Positions 17,174-25,808 of a stretch of 39,583 bases of DNA are shown here, one piece after another (the first letter of the stretch is position 1; each line of letters opens with the position of its first letter). Source of the stretch: CAYJAZ01 sp964369165 (GTDB lineage Bacteria > Desulfobacterota > Desulfovibrionia > Desulfovibrionales > Desulfovibrionaceae); assembly GCA_964369165.1 (NCBI GenBank), contig CAYJFE010000014.1:1-39583 (forward strand), in the 5' to 3' direction. The notes beneath the pieces are model-generated. The model did no database searches. It was not told the origin of the DNA and saw only the letters and a program-made list of their open reading frames with translations. The position numbers and the translations under genes were made by a program.

Positions 17174-17200
17174 TAAAGTTATCGCTAAACATGACGTTAA
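17174..17200 (+). promoter_or_regulatory. Sigma-28 (FliA)-type promoter of the second chemoreceptor
   Basis: TAAAGTTA (17174-17181), an exact 11-base spacer, then GACGTTAA (17193-17200) match 13 of 16 positions of the flagellar sigma-28 consensus TAAAGTTT-N11-GCCGATAA. It is 57 bases before the ATG of a chemoreceptor, the class of gene normally controlled by FliA. Confidence 0.65.
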
Positions 17201-17256
17201 GGGCTTTAAGCGTTTAATATTATTTATTTGTTATTTTGCCTAAAGGAGTTTGAAAA

Positions 17257-19026
17257 ATGTATAAAAATCTTTCTATTAGAGTGAAGATTGGTTTAGGTTT
17301 TTTGGTGATTGTTGCTCTTGTTGCCATCACTTCAGTCTTTTCTTACAATTCAGTATTGAAAATTGATGAAGCAGAAGACAAGTCTGGTCCTGCCATTCAA
17401 AACCTTATCCAAGTGGCAAATGCTGAAATTTCTCACTTAGAATTTATTCAGCATATTGAACATTATATTATTGCTGGCGAAGCTGTTGACCTTGATGTGA
17501 ATGTTGATGGCGTCACTTGCGGCCTTGGCAAACTACTCACACAAGCAATTGAAGAGGCCAAAACAAGGCCAGCCGATGTTGATTTTTATATTTCAGACAT
17601 TCCTGGAGTTGACATTGAAGAACTTCAAGCCACACACGTTATGATTCACACAACTGTTCCAATGATTGAAGAATTGGTAAAAGCTGGCGATACTGAACTT
17701 GCTATGGGCATTTTACAAAATGAAGTTATTCCACGCTTTGACGAATTAATGACCACATTAAAAATTATATACAAAGAATCAGAAAGAGTATTTATTGAAA
17801 ACTATACTATCTTAGACACACAAGAAAATGTTGCTATGGACACCATCTTATACGGTGGCATTGGTGCATTTATTCTTGCCATGATTATTGGTTATTTTAC
17901 TTCAAAAAATATTACGCGCCCTGTTATTAGCTTAGTAGGTTTTGCAAATGAAATCACTAAAGGTAATTTGAATGCCAAATCTGATATTGATCAAAGTGAT
18001 GAAGTAGGCCAGCTTGCTAATGCCCTTACGGCTATGGTGAATAATCTTAAAGCACAACTTCTTGAAGTTGATAAAAAAGCTCAAGAAGCAGAAGCTCAAG
18101 CCTATGAAGCGCAGATAGCTAAAAACGAAAGCGAAGAAGCTGCCCAAAAAATTGAAACTAACCACCATGAAATGATGCAAGTGGTTGTGGAACTTGAAGA
18201 TGTTCTTGTAAAAGTAAACGAAGCATTTGGTATGGCAAATTCTGCTGTGGCAAGCTCTGAAGAAGCAAGCAGCGAATCTGCTCAAAAAGTTTATCAAACT
18301 GTGACAGCCATGAATGAAATGAATGCGGCTGCAACTGAAATTGCACGCAATTCAAGCACTACCACTGAAATTGCAAAGCAATCAAAAGCTGTTGCTGAAA
18401 ATGGCCTTACCTTAGTTGCAAATGTGATGGAAAGCATAAATATACTTGAAGAAAAATCACAAGCTTTGAAAGATAATATGACGCAACTTTCAGCCCATGC
18501 AAATTCTGTTGGCAATATTATGACTGTTATTTCAGACATTGCCGATCAAACCAACCTCCTTGCTCTAAACGCCGCTATTGAAGCTGCAAGAGCTGGCGAT
18601 GCTGGCCGCGGATTTGCCGTTGTTGCCGATGAAGTAAGAAAACTTGCTGAAAAAACCATGACTTCTACAGTTGATGTAAACAAAGTCATCACAGCAATTC
18701 AAGAAAGTATTGAAGTCAATATACAACAAGTGAATGACACCGTAGCCACCGTTGGTGTAGCAACAGACCTTTCAGCCAAATCAGAAGAAGGCCTTAAAGA
18801 AATTGTTTCTATGACAGAAGCAAGCGAAGGTCAAGTAATCACTATTGCTTCAGCTTCTGAAGAGCAAGCGCAAACTTGTGATGAAATCAATAGCGCACTC
18901 ACAGCTATGAACGTTCATGCAACAGCCACAACTGATGCTATCGACGATGTAAAAAATAGCTTCACCACATTAGGCGAGCAAGCGCAGGTGCTTTCACAAT
19001 TAGTTGAACGCTTACAAAAATTCTAG
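17257..19026 (+). CDS. Methyl-accepting chemotaxis protein with periplasmic CZB-like zinc domain
   Basis: This 589-residue chemoreceptor has TM1 at residues 9-30, a periplasmic domain at about 31-195, TM2 at about 197-218, HAMP at about 220-272, a coiled coil, and the signalling domain with its hairpin tip near 424-466 (DQTNLLALNAAIEAA). The periplasmic domain looks like a chemoreceptor zinc-binding (CZB) four-helix bundle. It has candidate His60/His66, Cys88 in TCGLGKLL (CZB signature C-x-x-G-K) and the His127-x3-His131 pair. CZB domains are usually cytoplasmic, so a periplasmic one would sense zinc or an oxidant acting on the zinc-thiolate outside the cytoplasm. The ribosome site is AAAGGAG. 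No CheR docking peptide is seen. Confidence 0.93.
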   Translation: MYKNLSIRVKIGLGFLVIVALVAITSVFSYNSVLKIDEAEDKSGPAIQNLIQVANAEISHLEFIQHIEHYIIAGEAVDLDVNVDGVTCGLGKLLTQAIEEAKTRPADVDFYISDIPGVDIEELQATHVMIHTTVPMIEELVKAGDTELAMGILQNEVIPRFDELMTTLKIIYKESERVFIENYTILDTQENVAMDTILYGGIGAFILAMIIGYFTSKNITRPVISLVGFANEITKGNLNAKSDIDQSDEVGQLANALTAMVNNLKAQLLEVDKKAQEAEAQAYEAQIAKNESEEAAQKIETNHHEMMQVVVELEDVLVKVNEAFGMANSAVASSEEASSESAQKVYQTVTAMNEMNAAATEIARNSSTTTEIAKQSKAVAENGLTLVANVMESINILEEKSQALKDNMTQLSAHANSVGNIMTVISDIADQTNLLALNAAIEAARAGDAGRGFAVVADEVRKLAEKTMTSTVDVNKVITAIQESIEVNIQQVNDTVATVGVATDLSAKSEEGLKEIVSMTEASEGQVITIASASEEQAQTCDEINSALTAMNVHATATTDAIDDVKNSFTTLGEQAQVLSQLVERLQKF

Positions 19027-19053
19027 CATAAGTCAAACCATTTAGGCAAAAAT

Positions 19054-19087
19054 AAACTCTCCTTACTCTTGAAGTAGGGAGAGTTTT
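19054..19087. terminator. Bidirectional terminator between chemoreceptor and methyltransferase genes
   Basis: AAACTCTCC and GGGAGAGTT form a GC-rich stem (ACTCTCC/GGAGAGT, extended by inner pairs TAC/GTA) followed by TTTTT on the plus strand. U-rich sequence on the minus-strand side could also end the convergent transcript. It lies exactly between two convergent stops. Confidence 0.85.
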
Positions 19088-19119
19088 TGTATTTTGTGGA
19101 ACATTATTTACTAAAAAGA

Positions 19120-19932
19120 TTATTTCCAATAATCCATAAAACCTTTTTTATAATAAAGATAGTTGCTCTTCAAAGATTCATTAATTTCAAAGACTTTTCT
19201 TTCAAAATCTCTATCCACATCCTTATAAAAAAGCCATGTTTTTGCTAAGGGTGAATAAATAGAATGCACAAAACCAAAACGCTGCATAAAAAATTCCATA
19301 GAAGCATTTGAAAAAATTGAACAATGCAAAAGATTATAGTAAAACCATTTTGGATCTTTTGGCGGATTTTCGCACACTAAAGTATGGAATGCGAAGACAG
19401 ATTTGTCATTTTGATCGTCAAGAACTGCAAGCATTTCTTCTATTTCGTCAAAATTGCGAATATGTTCTAAAAACGCGCTAGAAAAAACAGTAGAAAAGCT
19501 TTTATTATGCATTTCTTCTTTTGTGATATAGCCTCTATTTTCTGGCACAAGATAGGCATCGTAAGAGTAAATATCTTTATTAAAAAGACTTTTCATCACA
19601 GTTGAAAAAGAGCCTAAACCTGCGGCATAATCAAGCATTGTTGTATTATCTACCAAGGCATGATTTGCCATAAGCTGGAAAAATACAGCCTGTTGCAGAT
19701 AGGGCGGATTATGGCTAAAATCATTCTCTCTTGTATAAAATTGCGTGTTATAGACATTATTTATATGTGCAAATTCATCTGTATTAAGTTCATACACGCT
19801 TTTTGAAAAAACAAATTTGCAATTTGTGCATTGATAATATTCATTTATTTTAAAAGGAATAGCCAGCTTTTCTTGCACATCTGCTTTGAAATAAAGTTCT
19901 GCTTTTTCTTCGCAAATAAGGCATTTTGTCAT
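19120..19932 (-). CDS. Class I SAM-dependent methyltransferase with N-terminal zinc-ribbon-like Cys pairs
   Basis: This 270-residue protein begins with CLICEEK and CTNCKF, two CxxC pairs about 33 residues apart. That pattern is common at the N-terminus of sugar C-methyltransferase-like enzymes. The SAM-binding motif is MLDYAAGLGSFSTV, followed by SSAFLEHIRNFDEIEEML. Its ATG follows GAGGGAT and lies two bases behind the ligA stop, so the two are cotranscribed. A bidirectional terminator lies downstream. The substrate is unknown; the fold and Cys pairs suggest a small molecule or sugar, and I see no functional link with DNA ligase. Confidence 0.82.
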   Translation of the reverse strand: MTKCLICEEKAELYFKADVQEKLAIPFKINEYYQCTNCKFVFSKSVYELNTDEFAHINNVYNTQFYTRENDFSHNPPYLQQAVFFQLMANHALVDNTTMLDYAAGLGSFSTVMKSLFNKDIYSYDAYLVPENRGYITKEEMHNKSFSTVFSSAFLEHIRNFDEIEEMLAVLDDQNDKSVFAFHTLVCENPPKDPKWFYYNLLHCSIFSNASMEFFMQRFGFVHSIYSPLAKTWLFYKDVDRDFERKVFEINESLKSNYLYYKKGFMDYWK

Positions 19933-19934
19933 AA

Positions 19935-21989
19935 TTATCCCTCTATTCCAACATTTTGCAAAAATTCATCTTCCCTCATAATTTGGATGCCTAGTTTTTG
20001 CGCTTTTTCAAGTTTTGAGCCTGCATTTTCGCCCACCACCAAGATATCAAGATTTTTTGAAACAGAAGAAGCATTGCTTCCGCCGTGTTCTTCCACCATT
20101 TTTTCAAAAACCGTTCTTGGCCTTGATAATGTGCCTGTGAATAAAATTTTCTTGCCCTCTAAGGCAGACGAAAGTTTTGCACCAGCTTCATACACAGGAT
20201 TCACGCCAAGGCTTATCAACTCTTCAATCAAGGCTTTGTTTTCGTCATTCATAAAAAAAGCGTGGAGTGATTGACTCACTTCATTACCAATATCCTGCAA
20301 ATTCAAGAGTTCACTCTGCTTATTGCGCGCAATCTCTATAAGCTTTTCTATATTTTTATATTCTTTTGCAAGAGTGAGCGCAGTCTGCTCGCCCACATGA
20401 CGTATACCTAGGGCTGAAATAAAGTTTTGCAGACTTGCTTTTTCTTTTACTAAATCAATGCTTTCCATAAAATTCATGGCGGATTTTTCTTTCACATTGT
20501 CAAAGGCTAATAAATCTTTTGTTTCAAGCTTAAATAGATCAGCAAAATTTTTCACCTTATTACTTTCAATAAGGCGCTCAATCCACTTTGGGCCAACTCC
20601 AGCCATATCAAGCCCACTTTTGCCCACAAAATGCTGCAAGGCTCGCACTCTAATTTGTGGGCAAGAAAGATTGAGGCAATACCAAGCCACATCGCCTTCT
20701 TCCCTAAAACAAGGACTGTCGCATGAAGGGCAAGTGTGCGGAAATTCATAAGAAATGCTTGAATCTTCACGCTTTGAGAAATCCACTTCTAAGATTTTTG
20801 GAATCACATCCCCTGCTCTTTGCACAAGCACAGTATCGCCTATACGCACATCTAATTTCTTTATTTCGTCTTCATTATGCAAGGAAGCCGAAGAAACCGT
20901 CACACCGCCAAGCAAAACGGGTTCTAAATCAGCCACAGGAGTGAGCACACCCGTTCTGCCAATTTGTATATTGATAGCCTTCAATTTTGTATAGGCTTTT
21001 TGCGCTTTGAATTTCCACGCTATGGCAAATCGTGGTGCTCTAGCCGTATATCCAAGCGCATTTTGCAATTCTAAATCATCAATTTTATACACTAAGCCGT
21101 CAATTTCAAAGGGCAAAGTTTCGCGCCTTTTTTCCACCCTTTTATAAAAATCATGCGCTTCTTCTACGCTATGGCAAATTTCAAACATAGGCGAAGAATG
21201 GAAGCCTAATTGGCGCAAGGCATTCATGCTCAGAGCTTGAGTTTTAAAGCTATTTTCGCCAGTGAGAGTTGTTGAATAAGCCAAGAAGCGTAAAGGGCGA
21301 GAAGCAATTTTTGCTAAATCAAGCTGCCTTAACGTGCCTGCAGCGGCATTTCTGGCATTTTTAAAAGTCTTTTGCCCCAATTCTTCTTGCTTTTTATTGA
21401 GTGCGTCAAAATCTTCTTTAAAGAAAAGCACTTCGCCACGCACTTCAAAATCGTCGGGCACTTCAATGGCTTCTAATTTTTGCGGAATATTTGAAATAAG
21501 GCGCGCGGCATGGGTGATATCTTCGCCTATAATGCCATCGCCCCTTGTAAGAGCAAGCACAAGCTCTTTATTTTTATACACTAATTCGCAGGCTATGCCA
21601 TCAAGCTTCAAATCTGCAAAAAAGCTTATTTCTGCCCTTGGCTCTTGATTTTTAATTCTTTGCACAAATGCATTAAATTCGCCCTCGTCAAAGACGTTTT
21701 CAAGGCCATACATACGCGTTTTATGCTCTTTTTGCCCAAGTGAAGCTAAAAGAGTATTCCCCACTTTTTTTGAAGGTGAATTTTTATCAATCATGGAAGG
21801 AAATTTCTCTTCAAAATCCTTCAATTCTTTAAATAAAGCGTCGTATTCTTCATCGCTGATTTGTGCATCGTCCTTGGTATGGTAGAGATAATTGTGGCGT
21901 GCAAGCTCTTGTAAGAGCCAAGAATAGCGTGCTTTTTCCTTTATACTAGGATTTGGTATAGTATCAAATAAAGAAGCTTGTTTATTCAT
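19935..21989 (-). CDS. ligA: NAD-dependent DNA ligase
   Basis: This is a full-length bacterial LigA (684 residues from ATG 21989). An in-frame TTG at 22013 is possible but its ribosome site is too close. The adenylation domain carries the lysine nucleophile in KLDG (Lys128). The OB-fold region follows, then a zinc-finger with CPSC and YCLNLSC, helix-hairpin-helix motifs (FVGKSGLDMAGVGPKWIERL, ALGIRHVGEQTAL) and a C-terminal BRCT domain (ALEGKKILFTGTLSRPRTVF). It seals nicks in replication and repair using NAD+. A short GAGG/CCTC inverted repeat sits in the leader. The methyltransferase gene follows after two bases. Confidence 0.97.
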   Translation of the reverse strand: MNKQASLFDTIPNPSIKEKARYSWLLQELARHNYLYHTKDDAQISDEEYDALFKELKDFEEKFPSMIDKNSPSKKVGNTLLASLGQKEHKTRMYGLENVFDEGEFNAFVQRIKNQEPRAEISFFADLKLDGIACELVYKNKELVLALTRGDGIIGEDITHAARLISNIPQKLEAIEVPDDFEVRGEVLFFKEDFDALNKKQEELGQKTFKNARNAAAGTLRQLDLAKIASRPLRFLAYSTTLTGENSFKTQALSMNALRQLGFHSSPMFEICHSVEEAHDFYKRVEKRRETLPFEIDGLVYKIDDLELQNALGYTARAPRFAIAWKFKAQKAYTKLKAINIQIGRTGVLTPVADLEPVLLGGVTVSSASLHNEDEIKKLDVRIGDTVLVQRAGDVIPKILEVDFSKREDSSISYEFPHTCPSCDSPCFREEGDVAWYCLNLSCPQIRVRALQHFVGKSGLDMAGVGPKWIERLIESNKVKNFADLFKLETKDLLAFDNVKEKSAMNFMESIDLVKEKASLQNFISALGIRHVGEQTALTLAKEYKNIEKLIEIARNKQSELLNLQDIGNEVSQSLHAFFMNDENKALIEELISLGVNPVYEAGAKLSSALEGKKILFTGTLSRPRTVFEKMVEEHGGSNASSVSKNLDILVVGENAGSKLEKAQKLGIQIMREDEFLQNVGIEG

Positions 21990-22057
21990 AATAGTACAGA
22001 GGCAAAACCTCAATCTTCCTTTTATAGTCTTTTATGCCTGCGCATAGAATATAGATA

Positions 22058-22086
22058 GAAATAGCAAGTAGGGCTTTTAGTGTCAA
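22058..22086 (-). promoter_or_regulatory. Sigma-70-like promoter of ligA
   Basis: On the minus strand TTGACA (22086-22081) and TATTTC (22063-22058) are 17 bases apart, and a TGC just before the -10 makes an extended -10. The leader to ATG 21989 would be about 60 bases. The -10 hexamer itself matches only 3 of 6. Confidence 0.45.
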
Positions 22087-22107
22087 ATAGAATTAATAAT
22101 TGAATTC

Positions 22108-22136
22108 TTGACTGTCTATAGCATTAGTGCTACTTT
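22108..22136 (+). promoter_or_regulatory. Sigma-70-like promoter of the SulP transporter gene
   Basis: TTGACT (22108-22113) and TACTTT (22131-22136) are 17 bases apart, with an extended -10 TGC at 22128-22130. Transcription starting near 22143 would exclude a GTG start at 22127 and supports ATG 22193. A perfect tandem repeat of TAATCTCGAC lies in the leader. Confidence 0.45.
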
Positions 22137-22192
22137 TCGCCTTTAGATATTTCACTCCATTAATCTCGACTAATCTCGACTATGAGCCTATT

Positions 22193-23893
22193 ATGAAATT
22201 TGTACCTAGAGCCCAAACTATTTTTCCCTTTGTTGAAACTGTAAAAGAATACAATTTTGATAAAGCAAAATCTGACATAATTGCTGGTATAACCGTCGCT
22301 ATTGTGGCTTCACCGCAATCAATGGCCTATGCAATGATAGCTGGTGTTGATCCTGTTTATGGCCTGTATGCCTCAATATTGCCTGTTATTATAGCCGCTT
22401 TGTTTGGCTCATCACGCTATTTAACAGCTGGCCCTACAAATGCTGTTTCCATGGTTTTATACGCTTCTATGCTCCATTTAGTTGTAGGCGGCATTGCCAT
22501 AGGCGCATTGCCAGAAGAAGCAAGACTGCCCTTTATCTTTATGCTTGCCATACTGACGGGGCTTATTCAGCTTGTTCTTGGCCTTACGCATATGGGTTAT
22601 TTGGCTAATTTTATTTCTCATTCCGTGATACTTGCCTTCACAACTGGCGCTTCCGTACTTATAGCTTTAGGGCAAGTGAAAAATTTCTTCGGCCTTGATT
22701 TTGTCACGCCTTCTGGCACTTTTAACCTTATAAGGGAAATAGTGCAAAATCTACATTTTTTGAATGTATACACTCTTGCTATTGCTCTTTTCACTCTTTT
22801 TGTGGCTATTGGAATAAAAAAATATTTTCCTAAACTGCCTTATGCTCTTTTGTCTCTCGTGCTTTCAAGTATTGTCAGTTTCTTGTTTGGCCTTGAAAAC
22901 TATAATGTAGCTATGAGTCCGCCTATTCCAAAGGGCTTTCCTCCTCTCCATCTGCCAAATGCATCTATGCTTGAAGCAGTGCCTGATCTTTTTATGACAG
23001 CCTTTGCGCTTGCCATGCTTGCATCTGTTGAAACTATAGCCATAGGCAAAAATATGGCCGGCAAAAGGGGCGATGCTTTTAGCCCAAACCAAGAACTTAT
23101 AGGCCAAGGCCTTGGTAATATTGCAGCAGGTCTTTCAAGTGCCATTCCTGGATGCGGTTCTTTTTCACGCTCGGCAGTAAATTTTGCAAGTGGCGCGCAG
23201 ACTCGTTTTGCCGCAGCTGTTTCAGGCATTCTCACTCTTTTTGCTCTTCTTTTATTAGGCCCTTTTGTGCGCTTTATTCCCATTTCCTCACTTGCCGCCT
23301 TACTTATTCTTATCTGCTGGAATATGGTAAATATTCATGATATACGCTTTGTTATACGAAGCTCAAAGGGTGATTTTTCTGTCTTTCTTATCACTCTTCT
23401 TTGTGTTTTTATTCTTGATTTAGAACAGGCTGTTTTTGTGGGAGTATTGATTTCTTTATCATTATTTATACATAGACAATCGCATACAGGTTTTCATGAG
23501 CTTGAAAAAGAAATGATACCTGTAAGAAAAGATCACCCACTTTATGAATTTCCAAATTTTCATGTCTATTGTATAGAGGGGGCAATTTTCTTTGGCTCTG
23601 TAAACGACTTAGAAGCCCATCTCAAAGAAATTGAGGGAATTGAGGGCGATACTGTAATCTTGCATATGAATAGAGTGAATATGGTAGACGCAAGCGGAGC
23701 ACACGCGCTTGAAATATTTCTTCTAAAAATGAAGGCTTTAGGCGTTCGTATTATCCTTTGTTCGTCAAATCCTTCTGTGCGAAAAACCATTCATAAAGCT
23801 GGACTTTTGAATAGTACGCAGACAAAACTTTTCTCTACTATGCAAGAAGCATTTGATTTGGCTGAGAAAAGCATTTGTCTAGAAAATGACTAA
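22193..23893 (+). CDS. SulP family anion transporter with STAS domain
   Basis: The protein has 566 residues from ATG 22193. The frame opens earlier at a GTG (22127), but that would lie inside the promoter. The N-terminal SulP signature is present (DIIAGITVAIVASPQSMAYA, then GLYASILPVIIAALFGSSR and GPTNAVS). Many hydrophobic segments follow, with SIETIAIGK-like and FSPNQELIGQGLGN motifs. The last 110 residues or so are a cytoplasmic STAS domain (VNMVDASGAHALEIF). SulP proteins move sulfate, bicarbonate or carboxylates, usually with Na+ or H+. Sulfate uptake would suit a sulfate reducer, but bicarbonate or fumarate transport is equally compatible. No obvious terminator follows. Confidence 0.92.
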   Translation: MKFVPRAQTIFPFVETVKEYNFDKAKSDIIAGITVAIVASPQSMAYAMIAGVDPVYGLYASILPVIIAALFGSSRYLTAGPTNAVSMVLYASMLHLVVGGIAIGALPEEARLPFIFMLAILTGLIQLVLGLTHMGYLANFISHSVILAFTTGASVLIALGQVKNFFGLDFVTPSGTFNLIREIVQNLHFLNVYTLAIALFTLFVAIGIKKYFPKLPYALLSLVLSSIVSFLFGLENYNVAMSPPIPKGFPPLHLPNASMLEAVPDLFMTAFALAMLASVETIAIGKNMAGKRGDAFSPNQELIGQGLGNIAAGLSSAIPGCGSFSRSAVNFASGAQTRFAAAVSGILTLFALLLLGPFVRFIPISSLAALLILICWNMVNIHDIRFVIRSSKGDFSVFLITLLCVFILDLEQAVFVGVLISLSLFIHRQSHTGFHELEKEMIPVRKDHPLYEFPNFHVYCIEGAIFFGSVNDLEAHLKEIEGIEGDTVILHMNRVNMVDASGAHALEIFLLKMKALGVRIILCSSNPSVRKTIHKAGLLNSTQTKLFSTMQEAFDLAEKSICLEND

Positions 23894-24243
23894 AAAAACA
23901 CTAAAGTTTGAATGATATTTTAATTGAAAAGAATATTGTGCATAGTTCAAGTGTATTACTACAATATTTAGTTATTTGAAGAAAATTTGAGATAATTCGA
24001 GTAATATTTTTTTTATATGTGTAAATCAAAAGTTATATTTTGTGCAAAACTATCTTCCTCACGGGCTTTTGCTGATGACTAAAGGCCTTTTAGAATATAG
24101 GCAGAAATGGGGAATTTTACACATTATACATAAATTCAACAACTTACAATAATAACGCATTGGGGATTTATATATACTCTATTGACAAAAGAGCTTTATC
24201 CTTATCCTTGTCAAGATAAAGTCTTTTCATGTAAAGATGTGTC
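23894..24243. other. AT-rich dnaA upstream region with DnaA-box-like sites (possible oriC)
   Basis: No ORF of note lies in these 350 bases. Two sites match the relaxed DnaA box TTWTNCACA exactly: 24041-24049 on the minus strand (TGTGCAAAA) and TTTTACACA at 24115-24123. TGTGCATAG (23937) and TGTGTAAAT (24018) differ by one base. Long A/T stretches between them could serve as an unwinding element. The same sites could instead mediate dnaA autoregulation. The origin claim needs GC-skew evidence. Confidence 0.4.
24182..24221 (+). promoter_or_regulatory. dnaA promoter and overlapping inverted repeat
   Basis: TTGACA at 24182-24187 is followed 15 bases later by TATCCT (24203-24208), a suboptimal spacing. 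CTTTATC (24194-24200) and GATAAAG (24215-24221) are perfect inverted repeats flanking that -10, and contain a tandem TTATCC. This is a plausible operator, perhaps for DnaA itself. Confidence 0.4.
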
Positions 24244-25740
24244 ATGGAAAACAATTGGTCAGAAATATGCAAGCAAATTATGCAAGCGATTCCAAGCAGT
24301 GAATATAAAGTTTGGATTGCTCCTATAAAAGCGCGCATATCATATAATGACACCAAAGTATGCTTAAGCCTTTTATTTGCTTCAAGCTATGCTTTGAATC
24401 GTGTCAAAAAGCACTATCTTTCACTTATAGAGCAGTGCTCTTTGAGCGTATTCAAAAAAGAAATAGCTGTAGAATTTATTGAAGATTCCACTACTTTAGG
24501 TGTTAAAAAATTAGAAAACATTTCTGACGCTGCGCAAAACTTCTCTGACACTGCGCAAAACTCCGCACCTCTTTTCACAGAATTGCAAGCTACAACAAAT
24601 TCAAATACAAATCTTATAGAAAGCCTGCCTACAGCCCCTTCTATTTTAGCAAGCAATGGCCAATTGCCTTTGCAAATTGCGCCTGCACACAGCCCAAATA
24701 TCCAACAAAAAACAAAGAAATTCAAACATTCCTTTGAAACCTTTGTCGTTGGCCCTTGCAATAATCTTGCCTATGCCGCCGCACAAAATATTTTACAACC
24801 TGATTCTGACGTGGATATGCTCTTTTTATCCTCACACCCTGGCCTTGGAAAAACACATCTTTCTCAAGCTTTAGGGCGTGCCATGTACGCAAATAGTCAT
24901 CTACACAATTCTAGCATGGCCTATCTTACAGCCGATGAATTTGCTTCTCAATTTATTCAAGCAGCACGCGCGCAAGATGTCTATAATTTCAAAAGACGCT
25001 TTACACACCTTGATCTTCTTTTGCTTGAAGATGTGCATTTTCTTAGCAAAAAAGGCAAGACACAAGAAGAGCTTTTAAATATTGTCAAAGCATTGCAAGA
25101 CAATGGCGGAAGAGTTGTCTTCACATCTTCACTCGCACCAGACGAAATTCAAGACGTTGACTCACAACTTATTTCACGCTTTCGCTCAGGCTTTGTAGCC
25201 ACCTTGCAATACCCTGATTTTGACACAAAGAAAAGTATGCTTATGCATAAAGCTTCTTTGAAAAATTTCAAATTGCCTGAAAAAGTGGCTGATCTTTTTG
25301 CCGAACAATTACACGGTGATGTGCGCCTTTTAGAAAGTTCCTTGAACAATCTTTTCTTGCAAGCAAAAAGCATGAATGTGCCAATCACTACAGAATTGGC
25401 TTATAGCGTGATTGCCCATATAGCTCCGCAAAATCCAGACAAGAATCTTGAAGAAATTCTAAAACTTACTTGCTCTTGCTTTGATTTGAGTGCGCAACAA
25501 TTAGCCTCACGCACAAAGAAAACTGACTATGTGATGGCAAGAAATACAGCATTTTATCTTATGCGCAAACATTCAAGCCTCACTTTGCAAGAAATCGGCA
25601 CGCATTTAGGCAAGAAGCATTCTACTGTAAGTAAGGCTATCACCTATGTTGAAAGCGAAATTTCGCGCAAAAGCAATCTTGGCATGAAGCTTTTGCATTC
25701 TATCAATGCTATTGAAGCGCGCGCTACCTTCATTAAATAG
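24244..25740 (+). CDS. dnaA: Chromosomal replication initiator protein DnaA
   Basis: This 498-residue protein has domain I at residues 1-75 (WSEICKQIM, EYKVWIAPIKARI) and a low-complexity Asn/Ala-rich linker at about 80-160 (domain II). The AAA+ domain III has Walker A GLGKT at 200-204, Walker B LLLLEDVHFL and the arginine-finger segment LISRFRSGFVATLQ. Helical domain IV follows (DYVMARNTAFYLMRKHSSLTL). The DNA-recognition signature reads KKHSTV instead of the common RDHTTV, so the aspartate that contacts the DnaA box in E. coli is replaced by lysine. From memory, Desulfovibrio DnaA also has a basic residue there. It initiates replication at oriC. The start ATG has only a weak ribosome site. 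Confidence 0.93.
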   Translation: MENNWSEICKQIMQAIPSSEYKVWIAPIKARISYNDTKVCLSLLFASSYALNRVKKHYLSLIEQCSLSVFKKEIAVEFIEDSTTLGVKKLENISDAAQNFSDTAQNSAPLFTELQATTNSNTNLIESLPTAPSILASNGQLPLQIAPAHSPNIQQKTKKFKHSFETFVVGPCNNLAYAAAQNILQPDSDVDMLFLSSHPGLGKTHLSQALGRAMYANSHLHNSSMAYLTADEFASQFIQAARAQDVYNFKRRFTHLDLLLLEDVHFLSKKGKTQEELLNIVKALQDNGGRVVFTSSLAPDEIQDVDSQLISRFRSGFVATLQYPDFDTKKSMLMHKASLKNFKLPEKVADLFAEQLHGDVRLLESSLNNLFLQAKSMNVPITTELAYSVIAHIAPQNPDKNLEEILKLTCSCFDLSAQQLASRTKKTDYVMARNTAFYLMRKHSSLTLQEIGTHLGKKHSTVSKAITYVESEISRKSNLGMKLLHSINAIEARATFIK

Positions 25741-25808
25741 TATAGATTTTGGCTGTTAGCGCAAAATCCTCACTCACGATTTATGTCAAAATCGTTTCGT
25801 TAGCTAAT
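25741..25808. repeat. Two-hairpin intergenic repeat abutting the dnaA stop codon
   Basis: The copy begins at the base after the dnaA TAG. Its first 34 bases are identical to the copies at 27757 and 27914. Hairpin 1 is GATTTTG/CAAAATC (25745-25768). Hairpin 2 is ACGATTT-ATGTCA-AAATCGT (25776-25795), a stem sequence unique to this copy with the same ATGTCA loop. The sequence then becomes the start of a truncated transporter frame. Confidence 0.88.

Noticed and set aside
22127..22192. GTG start for the SulP transporter, 22 codons upstream
   Set aside because: It lies between the -35 and -10 boxes of the likely promoter and has no ribosome site; ATG 22193 fits the family length.
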